Source: Butyricimonas faecihominis (lineage in GTDB: Bacteria > Bacteroidota > Bacteroidia > Bacteroidales > Marinifilaceae). From it: 64,000 nucleotides of DNA. The position numbers and the translations under genes are program-made. The notes beneath the pieces are model-generated. The model did no database searches, was not told where the DNA came from, and saw only the letters and a program-made list of their open reading frames with translations. Shown here one piece after another: positions 17,603 to 25,864 of this stretch. Location of the stretch: assembly GCF_033096445.1 (NCBI RefSeq), contig NZ_AP028155.1:1865880-1929879 (forward strand). The letters run 5' to 3'. Every line of letters begins with the position of its first letter. Within the stretch, counting starts at the first letter, position 1.

Positions 17603-18639
17603 AAATCACCGAATTTCTTTAATCGCTCGATCAACAAATCATTCTCTTCCCGTGTCCCGATGGTTATCCGTAACCCGCAACTCAACCGGGGCGGGATATG
17701 CCGTACCCGAACAATAACACCACCTTCCACCAAATATTCATACAACTCCCGAAAACGCTCACAACGAATCAACACGAAGTTGGCCTCCGAATCACAGACA
17801 ACCTCCAACCAAGATAAATTCCGCAAGAAACCGATAACCCTTTTTCTTTCCCGCTTGATCGCCTCCACCTTCTCCAAGAAATCAGCCTCATTCCGCAAGA
17901 CATCCAAAGCCCGCCGTTGAGTCAATGAACCGATATTATAAGGCGGTTTCACTTTGTTTAAATAAATCACCAGTTCCGGGTCCGCCATACAAATTCCTAC
18001 CCGTAACCCGGCAAGTCCCCAAGCCTTGGATAGAGTTTGCAACACGACAACATTCCGGCAAACCTCCTGCAAAACAACAGCCGATGGCATATCAGTAAAA
18101 TCAATATACGCCTCGTCCACCACGACAATCCCATCAAAACGAGACGCCACCTCCCGGATACGTTCCAAAGGAATCACGTTCCCCACCGGATTATTCGGCG
18201 TGCAAAAGAAAATCATTTTCGTAAACCGATCCACGCTATCAAACAACGTGTTCCACTCCGGCTGGAACTCCCCGTCCAACTCCAAACACCTCACCTCCAC
18301 GTCATTCACTCGTCCACTTACCTCGTACATCGAATAGCCCGGTGAAAAAACGAGCATATTATCCCGCCGGGGCGTACAAACCGTCCGGATCAACATATCG
18401 ATCAACTCGTCACTCCCATTTCCCAGTACCAACCGGGAAACCTCCACCCCCTTCAATCTACCGATCTCTCGTTTCAATTCCCGCTGAAACGGATCTGGAT
18501 AACGATTATATTCCGACGCGAACGGGTTCTCGTTCGCATCCAGCAATGCCACATTCGTCCCCTCGAATTCCGCACGAGCGCAGGAATACGCCTGTAACCT
18601 CTTTACATTCTCCCTTACTATATCTCCAAATTCCTTCAT
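17599..18639 (-). CDS. hisC: Histidinol-phosphate aminotransferase
   Basis: PLP-dependent transamination of imidazoleacetol phosphate with glutamate. In the 346 residues, Asp-Ala-Asn-Glu-Asn-Pro-Phe lies near 35, Gly-Asn-Gly-Ser-Asp-Glu near 73 and Asn-Asn-Pro-Val-Gly-Asn near 148. Val-Asp-Glu-Ala-Tyr-Ile-Asp-Phe is near 176 and the PLP lysine in Thr-Leu-Ser-Lys-Ala-Trp-Gly-Leu-Ala-Gly near 203. Standard length. It overlaps hisB by 4 bases and follows hisD by 8 bases. Confidence 0.95.
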   Translation of the reverse strand: MKEFGDIVRENVKRLQAYSCARAEFEGTNVALLDANENPFASEYNRYPDPFQRELKREIGRLKGVEVSRLVLGNGSDELIDMLIRTVCTPRRDNMLVFSPGYSMYEVSGRVNDVEVRCLELDGEFQPEWNTLFDSVDRFTKMIFFCTPNNPVGNVIPLERIREVASRFDGIVVVDEAYIDFTDMPSAVVLQEVCRNVVVLQTLSKAWGLAGLRVGICMADPELVIYLNKVKPPYNIGSLTQRRALDVLRNEADFLEKVEAIKRERKRVIGFLRNLSWLEVVCDSEANFVLIRCERFRELYEYLVEGGVIVRVRHIPPRLSCGLRITIGTREENDLLIERLKKFGDL

Positions 18640-18647
18640 CCTAAATT

Positions 18648-19940
18648 CTAAATTTTAGATTCTACATTCCTAACCCTTACCGCATTCCCGTGTGCCTCCA
18701 ACTTCTCGTTATCCGCCATTATCTCGATCGTTTTTCCCAAATAGGCCAAACCTTCCGGCATGATCTCTTGGAAAGTTATCTTTTTCATAAAGGCATCCAT
18801 GTTCACCCCGCTATACGCACGGGCATACCCATTCGTGGGTAAAGTGTGGTTCGTCCCCGATGCATAATCTCCCGCACTTTCCGGGGAATAGTGTCCCAAG
18901 AAGACAGAACCCGCATTCCGAATTTCCGGCACCCAATCCAGATAATCCTTCACGCACAACATCAAATGCTCCGGGGCATAGCAATTCACCAGCTCCACAC
19001 ACTCTTCCCGGGAACGCAAAACAATATATTTAGAATTTCTCAGTGCCACCTCTGCAATTGCCTTCCGAGGAATCCGATTCAATTGTTTGTTCAACTCTTC
19101 TTCTACACGATCAATCAATGATTCATCGCAAGTCACCAGAAACACCTGACTATCCGGCCCGTGTTCCGCCTGCGACAATAAATCTGCCGCCACGAATGTT
19201 GCCCGTGCCGATTCATCTGCCACCACCATCAACTCCGAAGGCCCCGCCGGCATATCTATTGCCACACCATAACGCCCGACCCATTGTTTTGCCGCCATCA
19301 CGAAACGATTACCCGGTCCAAATATCTTATCCACCCGCCCCACGCTCTTCGTCCCTAATGCCAATGCAGCAATCGCTTGAATCCCTCCCACTTTAAAAAC
19401 ACGGGTTACTCCACATAACCGGGCCGTCCACAAAATAGCCGGATTCACCCGTCCATCCCTTCCCGGCGGCGTACAGATCACCACCTCCCGGCACCCGGCC
19501 AACTTCGCCGGAACCGCCAACATCAATACGGTTGAAAACAGGGGAGCGCTCCCGCCCGGGACATACAATCCCACCCGATCTATCGCCCGACCTTCCTGCC
19601 AGCATCGGAATCCCCGTTCATTCACGTATTCACACTTCTCTGGAATCTGAATCTTATGAAACTCCTCAATATTCCCTTTTGCAACCCGTATCGCCTCCTT
19701 CAACTCCTTTTTCACAGCCTTTTCTGCCTCTTGAAACTCCTCCTCCGTCACCTCAAAACATTCTAGCTTTACCCGATCAAAATACCACGTGTACTTCTTC
19801 AATGCCTCGTCCCCATCCCTCTTCACCTCATCAAACACCGCTTTACACACTTTGTCCAAATCTTCTCCACGATTCTCCGGACGCTCCAATATTTTCATCC
19901 ACTCTTCCTTCCTTGGATATAATATCTTATTCATAATCAT
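18648..19940 (-). CDS. hisD: Histidinol dehydrogenase
   Basis: NAD-dependent, zinc-binding enzyme that oxidises histidinol to histidine in two steps. The 430 residues show Tyr-Val-Pro-Gly-Gly near 127, Phe-Gly-Pro-Gly-Asn near 205, Met-Pro-Ala-Gly-Pro-Ser-Glu near 229, and the zinc-site segment Gln-Ala-Glu-His-Gly-Pro-Asp-Ser-Gln near 255. A later Glu-His-Leu and the His-Thr-Leu-Pro-Thr-Asn-Gly block follow. Start could be 19940 or the Met two codons on. Confidence 0.95.
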   Translation of the reverse strand: MIMNKILYPRKEEWMKILERPENRGEDLDKVCKAVFDEVKRDGDEALKKYTWYFDRVKLECFEVTEEEFQEAEKAVKKELKEAIRVAKGNIEEFHKIQIPEKCEYVNERGFRCWQEGRAIDRVGLYVPGGSAPLFSTVLMLAVPAKLAGCREVVICTPPGRDGRVNPAILWTARLCGVTRVFKVGGIQAIAALALGTKSVGRVDKIFGPGNRFVMAAKQWVGRYGVAIDMPAGPSELMVVADESARATFVAADLLSQAEHGPDSQVFLVTCDESLIDRVEEELNKQLNRIPRKAIAEVALRNSKYIVLRSREECVELVNCYAPEHLMLCVKDYLDWVPEIRNAGSVFLGHYSPESAGDYASGTNHTLPTNGYARAYSGVNMDAFMKKITFQEIMPEGLAYLGKTIEIMADNEKLEAHGNAVRVRNVESKI

Positions 19941-20004
19941 AAATTTAATCTATTCATAAAACCTGTAACCCGTCAACCTGTAACTTGCAACTTGCCGCAG
20001 GCAA

Positions 20005-20862
20005 TCACTCTATCATCTTTTCAATGGGTACCACCAAAATCCCTTCCGCACCCGCCGCTTTCAACGCCCCGATAGACTCCCAAAACTTATTCTCGTTCAC
20101 CACCGAATGTAGAGAAAACCATCCTTTCATTTCCAACGGCATAATTGTCGGGCTTTTCACCCCCGGAAGTATATCGCAAATCTCTTGTAATTTCTCTTCG
20201 GGAGCATTCAACAGGATATACTTGTTACACTTGGCAGCCAACACCGCCTTCATTCTGAATATCAATTGTTCCACCAACCGCATTTTCTCTTCATCCAACT
20301 TCGGGTTAGCCACCAAAACAGCCGTAGACTTAAACAACGTGTAGACCTCCGTCAACCCGTTCTTAAAAAGTGTACTCCCGGAACTCACGATGTCACAGAT
20401 CGCATCAGCTAATCCGATACCGGGAGCGATCTCCACCGACCCCGTGATCACGTGCGTCTCTGCCTGAATCTTATTTTGTACCAGAAAATCATTCAACGTG
20501 TTGGGATAGGAAGTAGCAATCCGTTTTTCCTGCAACCAATCTAACCCGGTAAATTCCTCCGATTTAGGAATAGCAATAGAAACCCGGCAACCTGAAAAAC
20601 CTAAATCCAACAAATTCAATACATTTGCCCTTTTCTCGATCACCGTGTTCTCCCCGATAATCGCCACATCAACAATTCCATCCTCCACGTAATGAGGTAT
20701 ATCCGAATTTCGTAAATACAACACCTCCAACGGGAAATTAGAGGCTTGTGCCATTAACTGATCTCTCCCGTTATTAATACAAATCCCACACTCTTTCAAC
20801 AATTCGAGCGTGTCCTCATTCAATCGACCTGATTTTTGAATCGCGACTTTTAACTTCACCAT
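20005..20862 (-). CDS. hisG: ATP phosphoribosyltransferase, long form
   Basis: First committed step of histidine synthesis: ATP plus PRPP to PR-ATP. At 285 residues it is the long form, with a C-terminal ACT-like regulatory domain (about 210-285) that lets histidine inhibit it directly, so no HisZ partner is needed. The PRPP loop reads Asp-Ile-Val-Ser-Ser-Gly-Ser-Thr-Leu near residue 160. First structural gene of the operon; the leader and terminator at 20924-21101 lie upstream. Confidence 0.95.
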   Translation of the reverse strand: MVKLKVAIQKSGRLNEDTLELLKECGICINNGRDQLMAQASNFPLEVLYLRNSDIPHYVEDGIVDVAIIGENTVIEKRANVLNLLDLGFSGCRVSIAIPKSEEFTGLDWLQEKRIATSYPNTLNDFLVQNKIQAETHVITGSVEIAPGIGLADAICDIVSSGSTLFKNGLTEVYTLFKSTAVLVANPKLDEEKMRLVEQLIFRMKAVLAAKCNKYILLNAPEEKLQEICDILPGVKSPTIMPLEMKGWFSLHSVVNENKFWESIGALKAAGAEGILVVPIEKMIE

Positions 20863-20923
20863 TTCTATCTGATTTTATCGTCGCACTGAATCCGGGAAGG
20901 CATCTATGGTATCGAAAAAAACA

Positions 20924-20957
20924 AAACGAGCCCGCCTGAATTCAGGCGAGCTCGTTT
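20924..20957 (-). terminator. his attenuator terminator
   Basis: Two 17-base arms meet at GAATTC (20924-20940 with 20941-20957, one wobble in RNA). On the minus strand they are followed by TTTTGTTTTTTT. It lies between the leader peptide and hisG and can stop transcription before the structural genes. Confidence 0.9.
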
Positions 20958-20990
20958 ATACTTTTTATTTCAAATTACAGCACAACAGCA

Positions 20991-21050
20991 TCATCTCACC
21001 TGAATACAGTGATGGCAATGATGATGCATATGATGTAATGTACTATTCAT
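20991..21050 (-). CDS. hisL: His-rich leader peptide (hisL-type)
   Basis: Reading the minus strand from ATG at 21050 to TGA at 20991 gives the 19-residue peptide MNSTLHHMHHHCHHCIQVR, with seven histidines in a nine-residue stretch. It starts about 14 bases after the predicted transcription start and is followed about 35 bases later by the 17-bp terminator, then hisG. This is the arrangement of classical ribosome-mediated attenuation: charged tRNA-His lets the ribosome finish and the terminator form, while stalling favours read-through. I did not resolve the antiterminator pairing. The peptide itself needs no function. Confidence 0.9.
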   Translation of the reverse strand: MNSTLHHMHHHCHHCIQVR

Positions 21051-21070
21051 ATTTTGTCTTTTTCGTTCTG

Positions 21071-21101
21071 CAAATGTATAAAAGGAATTTGATTATCCAA
21101 A
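21071..21101 (-). promoter_or_regulatory. his operon promoter
   Basis: On the minus strand, TTTG (21101-21098), a 19-base spacer, then TACATTTG (21078-21071): a full match to the Bacteroidota promoter. It drives the leader, hisG and the rest of the operon. Confidence 0.75.
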
Positions 21102-21182
21102 TACTTTGTACAATTTTTACTAATACAAAGTCAACCAGTAAGTACAAAATTTGCACTTACTTAATATTACTGCAACTTAGCT

Positions 21183-21202
21183 AATTTAACGTGAGTTCGC
21201 TA
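21183..21202 (+). repeat. Inverted-repeat end flanking the IS110 region (left)
   Basis: TTAACGTGAGTTCGCTATA here faces TATATCGAACTCACCTTAA at 22803-22821 across the IS110 region. IS110 elements lack terminal inverted repeats, so this pair probably belongs to another repeat into which the IS went, or to a decayed element. Confidence 0.4.
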
Positions 21203-21241
21203 TAAAAACAAATTTATATCTCTGAATAATAGAAACATAAC

Positions 21242-22600
21242 ATTACACGAAAGAAGAAACCGTTGCGAGGACGCACTCCAATGTTTCAATGTAGCGTGTC
21301 CTCCCCCTGTGCACCTTAGATTTGTACACGAAATAAATAGACGAACACTTGGCTAACAATAATAATAAATGCTTAAACTTGGAGGATAAACCAAAGTATT
21401 GAAAGAAAGGCGGGAATGGAGTGAACCAACCCCTGTGGTGAGCTTTCATGCTCGTCCCCTTATTTGGACTCCTTTCCCTTTCTTGAACCCAGGCCCGTAT
21501 AAGAAATTAACTTGAATTGTTAAGGTACTTGGGACAGGTTCAAAATCCTTTCTCTCTAGACTTGTTAAACACAAAAGTATGGAAAATAATTGTTTTATAG
21601 GCATCGACGTGAGTAAAAATAAACTTGACATTTGCGTTCTTCAAGGTAAAGAAGTTTTGCAAGAGGACGTTATAGATAATAACCCGTCCGCGATCCACCG
21701 TTTCCTTGTCGACATGGCGGAAAAGCGGGGCTTGGATCTTTGCAGTTGCCTTGTTTGTGCCGAGCACACGGGAAATTACACTTACCCCTTGACGTTGGCT
21801 TGCCGGGATCTAGGTTGTCGTTTGTGGCTGGAAAATCCCGCCCAGTTGAAGTACTCGTCGGGAGTTCATCGTGGCAAGAACGACCGTGTAGACGCCCGGC
21901 GGATAGCGTTGTACGCTTCTCGATTCAATGACAAGGCCATGTTGTATCACGAGCTTACCCCGGAACTGGAACGGGTCAAGCAACTGAGACAGGAACGCTC
22001 TCTTTACCGTTCGGACTTGAGCAAGTACAAGGGGCAACTTTCGGACCAGAAAAATTTCATGGAGAGTACCGTTTACAAGGCGAAGGCAAACCGGTTGAAA
22101 CACGTGATCAAGGAACTAGAGAAGATGATCGATGTCGTGGAGCGAGAAATAACGGGAATCATCGATTCTTGTGATGTTTTAAAACGTCAAATGAAAATAA
22201 TAACCTCGGTGGAGGGCATTGGAAGGGAAACCGCCTTGTGTTTTATCGTCGAGACCGCGGCGTTCACAAGGTTCACCGACTCGAGAAAGTTTGCCTGTCA
22301 CGCGGGAATCGCCCCTTTCCAGTACACCTCCGGCAGTAGCGTGCGCTCCCGTAACAGGGTCTCGCGCAGGGCAAACAAGCAGGTAAAAACGTTACTACAC
22401 ATGGCTGCCTTGTCTATAACAAGGAAAAAGAAGAGTGAATTGAAAGTGTATTACAAGAGAAAGGTGGAAGAAGGCAAAAACAAGATGACCGTCATCAATG
22501 CCATCAGGGCCAAGCTGGTCGCTCGTGTTTTTGCCGTCATTAGAAAAAATGATATTTATTCCATAAATTTTACTTGATTTACTTGTTTAAACCATAAGAA
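21242..22600 (+). mobile_element. IS110-family insertion sequence with long noncoding left end
   Basis: The element includes the transposase at 21579-22577 and about 335 bases of noncoding sequence ahead of it, containing an 8-bp stem GAGGACGC (21267-21274) with GTGTCCTC (21296-21303). In the IS110 group the noncoding end upstream of the recombinase encodes the structured bridge RNA that specifies target and donor. The exact ends are not certain from sequence alone, because this family has no inverted repeats and makes no clear duplication. It lies just upstream of the his promoter. Confidence 0.7.
21579..22577 (+). CDS. IS110-family transposase (DEDD recombinase)
   Basis: A 332-residue recombinase. 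The N-terminal RuvC-like DEDD domain shows Gly-Ile-Asp-Val-Ser-Lys near residue 8, Ala-Glu-His-Thr-Gly-Asn near 62, and Lys-Asn-Asp-Arg-Val-Asp-Ala-Arg-Arg near 102-110. A Lys-rich helical linker follows. The C-terminal transposase_20 domain has Gly-Ile-Gly-Arg-Glu-Thr-Ala near 212, His-Ala-Gly-Ile-Ala-Pro near 240, and the Ser-Gly-Ser-Ser region near 250 that carries the catalytic serine in the family. The frame is intact, so the element may be active. Catalysis is guided by a bridge RNA in the best-studied member. Confidence 0.93.
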   Translation: MENNCFIGIDVSKNKLDICVLQGKEVLQEDVIDNNPSAIHRFLVDMAEKRGLDLCSCLVCAEHTGNYTYPLTLACRDLGCRLWLENPAQLKYSSGVHRGKNDRVDARRIALYASRFNDKAMLYHELTPELERVKQLRQERSLYRSDLSKYKGQLSDQKNFMESTVYKAKANRLKHVIKELEKMIDVVEREITGIIDSCDVLKRQMKIITSVEGIGRETALCFIVETAAFTRFTDSRKFACHAGIAPFQYTSGSSVRSRNRVSRRANKQVKTLLHMAALSITRKKKSELKVYYKRKVEEGKNKMTVINAIRAKLVARVFAVIRKNDIYSINFT

Positions 22601-22918
22601 TAAGGGGGAGTTAGAGGGGGTAGTTGGAAAGATAAAAACCCAAAGTTAAAAGATGACACATCACCTATTCCGGCACTTCCGAAACGACGGAATCCATCAC
22701 TTCGAAATAATCACATCATCTCGTGCAAGAAACTAAAAAACACCGATATATTCCCATTTTTATCCGGTCTTTTTCCTAACGGATGGGGCAAATATGCTTT
22801 ATTATATCGAACTCACCTTAATTTATCACGTCTTTCCTTTTCATAAGGACAAATTCACGAAAAACTTTCCTTTTTACAAGAGAAGAATGAATAATTTCAA
22901 AAAAGCACATCTAAAACA
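22578..22918. other. Intergenic stretch after IS110 with an interspersed repeat
   Basis: No gene seen. 22658-22820 is a copy of a repeat found again at 63016-63189, ending in the ATCGAACTCA(C/G) word. Confidence 0.5.
22658..22820 (+). repeat. Interspersed repeat, copy A
   Basis: About 105 bases at its right end (from ACATCATCT to ATCGAACTCA) match 63076-63185 with only a handful of differences; the left part matches more weakly. See copy B. Confidence 0.7.
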
Positions 22919-22952
22919 AAACGAGCCCGCCAGAATCTAGGCGAACTCGTTT
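22919..22952 (-). terminator. Terminator of the 402-aa lipoprotein gene
   Basis: AAACGAGCCCGCC pairs with GGCGAACTCGTTT on the minus strand using G-U wobbles, then TGTTTTAG. Its arms closely resemble those of the his attenuator 2 kb away. Confidence 0.65.
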
Positions 22953-22975
22953 ATAATATTTAATCCAAATATATA

Positions 22976-24184
22976 TTACTTGGCACTAACAAAATTAAGA
23001 GATATCTCAAATTCATTCGTATTCTCTTCCCAAATAGTTTTTATATCTGTCAATTTTTCAATCTGTAAAACACCCAAAACTAATTGAATCATTTCTATTG
23101 TATTCTCATCTTCTCCAGCCTCTATAATCTTTTCCATGTCTTCTTGCAATTTATCTAATGCAGGCAAAAGCGGAGTTATAAAAGGTGCCGCCATCTCCTT
23201 ATCTATATAAATTTTTAAAGCATCACCTGTCTTAACATACTTCACTGGAATACCTTCTGTAATCCATTGCATCACTATTGGAAGCAGAGCATCAACATCA
23301 ATATTATACTCTTTCAATTTCGCAAGAAGAGTTACTATATCTTCAGAATTACTAATATCTACGTCTTCATTATCTCCATTCACTTGTTGCGCAATCGCAT
23401 TAATGCTAGGAACGATATAAATCATACTGTTCTTAGCATACCAAAATGCCAAATTTTTAGGAGAATCGCTCCAATCATCATGCGAAGCAATAAGTTGACC
23501 TTTATCTTGATTAGCAAACATATTTTCCATGGAAAAATTTTCCCAATATTTTGCAGTAATATTACCATCTTCATGGAAAGTAACTTGATTCAACACATTA
23601 AATAAAATCATCGAACCAAACAGATTTACTAATGCTGCCGCATTCTCGAAATTAGGTTTTTCCAAATCAATAGCAGACCATACAAAAAACAATGGAGTAC
23701 TCTCACCACTACTTGTAGCTGACAAATTCCAAGAACCCGTTAATCCCGCTTGAGCGGTCTCGGACAATTTTGTTGTTGCGGTTGCAGAAACTTTACCCTC
23801 TACACTGATTTTACCTTCTACTTTTACATTTAAAATAACAGGTTTTGCATCAGACCGAACAATAAGCATTGCTGGTGGTGTAGTCAAACCTTCCTCTCCG
23901 GAAAAAACAAAAGAATCATCAGCCTGTTCTTCCAATTTTACATTAACAGGGATTGTTGCATAGCCCGGTATCACATTTTTTAAAGTCAACACGGCTTCTG
24001 ATCCGTTTTTTACCGCCATCTGCAATGTACCTGTAGTCGCCTGTTCGCCATTAACTTCAAATGTAACTTTTTGGATTTCTATTTCATCCTGAGGAATATT
24101 CTTCCATGCTTTATCATCGTCATCACTACAACTCACAAAAAATGTTACACCTAAAATCAACAATAATAAAAATTTGTTTTTCAT
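22976..24184 (-). CDS. Lipoprotein, DUF4925-like, paralogue 1
   Basis: A 402-residue predicted lipoprotein: signal with Phe-Val-Ser-Cys lipobox near residue 19, then Ser-Asp-Asp-Asp-Asp, the acidic tag typical of exported Bacteroidota lipoproteins. The following region has two beta-rich modules, the first with a Leu-Thr-Leu-Lys-Asn-Val-Ile-Pro-Gly motif near residue 72 shared with the next two genes (Gly-Val-Val-Pro-Gly-Glu and Gly-Asn-Val-Ile-Pro-Gly-Glu). The second half begins Gly-Ser-Trp-Asn-Leu and looks lipocalin-like. Function unknown. Sequence and order point to tandem duplication with the genes at 24623 and 25865. Confidence 0.7.
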   Translation of the reverse strand: MKNKFLLLLILGVTFFVSCSDDDDKAWKNIPQDEIEIQKVTFEVNGEQATTGTLQMAVKNGSEAVLTLKNVIPGYATIPVNVKLEEQADDSFVFSGEEGLTTPPAMLIVRSDAKPVILNVKVEGKISVEGKVSATATTKLSETAQAGLTGSWNLSATSSGESTPLFFVWSAIDLEKPNFENAAALVNLFGSMILFNVLNQVTFHEDGNITAKYWENFSMENMFANQDKGQLIASHDDWSDSPKNLAFWYAKNSMIYIVPSINAIAQQVNGDNEDVDISNSEDIVTLLAKLKEYNIDVDALLPIVMQWITEGIPVKYVKTGDALKIYIDKEMAAPFITPLLPALDKLQEDMEKIIEAGEDENTIEMIQLVLGVLQIEKLTDIKTIWEENTNEFEISLNFVSAK

Positions 24185-24622
24185 ACTTCATTAAACATTA
24201 ATTAAACATTGACTTATCCGTCCTCTCTTTAAATATTCATGCAAACAATAAATCTTCATTTATTGCACCATGCAGCCTTATTATTAGCAAAAAACGTGCA
24301 AATTTAATCAAATGTTACAAGGAGTATTCAATTTTAACACTTTAACAGTCATATATTCCTAATTACGTGATCATTACAAATCACACTTTATACTATTTAG
24401 AGATACTTTCATTTCTAATTAAATATTCCAACTACGTGTCTATTCAAAAGTAATAAATTAATTGGTTAGCATCTTGTGAAAATAACTCATAAGATATCAA
24501 TTCTATTTTGTATATATGAAATCAAATAACACTAATTCAAACATTCCATTCAATAATATTTTCAAAAAAAAACCGAGAGAATCTCTCGGTTAAATTCTTT
24601 AATAATACTTTATTATTAGAAA
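24185..24622. other. AT-rich spacer
   Basis: I see no gene. The only clear structure is the terminator at 24571-24591 of the upstream paralogue. Confidence 0.6.
24571..24591 (-). terminator. Terminator of paralogue 2
   Basis: AACCGAGAGA and TCTCTCGGTT form a 10-bp stem, followed on the minus strand by a run of nine Ts. Confidence 0.85.
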
Positions 24623-25666
24623 CTATTCAATAGCATTACACTTTAACCCTACTTTCAATTCAGTTGTTACGTCTAAAGCTCCAGGTAAATTATCTATAAT
24701 AGGTTGCATCGGAACTTTCAAGATTGGAATTTCATAATCCCCTGGGACTAATCCTCCAATAAAGGGAATCAGAGGTTTCAAACTTTTAAGTAATACTTCA
24801 TTCAAATACATATATATAGCATCAGCTTTCGTTCCTGTTCCTTTTGTTATTTCAAAATAAACGGGAATCCCCCCTGTTAAAAGCTGCTCTAAAAGTGAAA
24901 GCATTGGATCTGATCCGGTAGAACGTCCTATTTTATCTGCTTCAACCTGCTGCATAATCATCTCTACATTTGGATACACGTAACAAATATCATCTTTCAC
25001 GTAATAATGAGCCAAATTCAACTCAGATAATCGCCAATCAGCATCAGGCTCTGGATTCTCATCTGTAGCAACAGCCGCATTATAAGTCGCAACAATATTT
25101 CCATCCTCTAAAAAAGCTACATCTTGTAAATACTGCTTTAATAACATTCCTCCCCCTAAAGAAAGTAAAGTTGCAACACCTCCCGTATTCAATTTCCCTT
25201 CAACCAAATAATAATCTTTAGGAAGCCATGTCATTTTTACTGTTGAAAGCTTCCATTTTTTCATCAATTCATTCTGAACAAACTTCACATCCACATCCAC
25301 TGTTAACTTCCCTTTCACGATAGAACCTTCCAACGCCACTGTTCTCACATCATTTTTATTCTCCGCAACAAAAGTATAAACAGAGTTATTTTCCACCAAT
25401 TGTACATCAGAAAACACCGTTTCACTCTCTCCCGGCACAACACCTTGCAACTTCAACGTTGCACTCTTTCCATCCACCGAATTAAAATCAACAGATTTCC
25501 CTATAAATACAACATCACTATATCTTAAATCTAACACACGCTCTGTACTTGTCGTAGAATAGATTCCATTAAAATCCTTTGGAGAATCCTTGTCATCATC
25601 ATCACTACAACTAGTAATAAATACTATCCCTAAAATCATTAATACTAAAAACTTGTTTTTCATCAT
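24623..25666 (-). CDS. Lipoprotein, DUF4925-like, paralogue 2
   Basis: A 347-residue lipoprotein: lipobox Ile-Thr-Ser-Cys near residue 20, then Ser-Asp-Asp-Asp-Asp-Lys-Asp. The N-terminal repeat module contains Leu-Gln-Gly-Val-Val-Pro-Gly-Glu near residue 75. The second module begins near residue 140 (Lys-Lys-Trp-Lys-Leu-Ser) and includes a block resembling the other two paralogues (Leu-Glu-Asp-Gly-Asn-Ile-Val-Ala-Thr-Tyr, compare Thr-Ser-Asp-Gly-Asn-Ile-Thr-Ala-Ser-Tyr). No enzymatic motif seen. It has its own terminator, so each paralogue may be expressed separately. Confidence 0.7.
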   Translation of the reverse strand: MMKNKFLVLMILGIVFITSCSDDDDKDSPKDFNGIYSTTSTERVLDLRYSDVVFIGKSVDFNSVDGKSATLKLQGVVPGESETVFSDVQLVENNSVYTFVAENKNDVRTVALEGSIVKGKLTVDVDVKFVQNELMKKWKLSTVKMTWLPKDYYLVEGKLNTGGVATLLSLGGGMLLKQYLQDVAFLEDGNIVATYNAAVATDENPEPDADWRLSELNLAHYYVKDDICYVYPNVEMIMQQVEADKIGRSTGSDPMLSLLEQLLTGGIPVYFEITKGTGTKADAIYMYLNEVLLKSLKPLIPFIGGLVPGDYEIPILKVPMQPIIDNLPGALDVTTELKVGLKCNAIE

Positions 25667-25802
25667 ACTTTAATTTACCTGTTAAAACTATTCTCATGTT
25701 AGATTTTTATCATTTACTCCTAACAAAAATTAAGCCAAGAATGTTCAAATCGCTCATGATCATTTAAAATAGATCTAACTCACATTCCATTATATTCAAT
25801 AA

Positions 25803-25840
25803 AAGAGAGTTGCATCATACCATAGTAATACAACTCCCTT
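25803..25840 (-). terminator. Terminator of paralogue 3
   Basis: AAGAGAGTTG and CAACTCCCTT pair with one wobble on the minus strand, followed by a T-rich tail. Confidence 0.5.
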
Positions 25841-25864
25841 AAATCACTTATATCGCAAATTATA

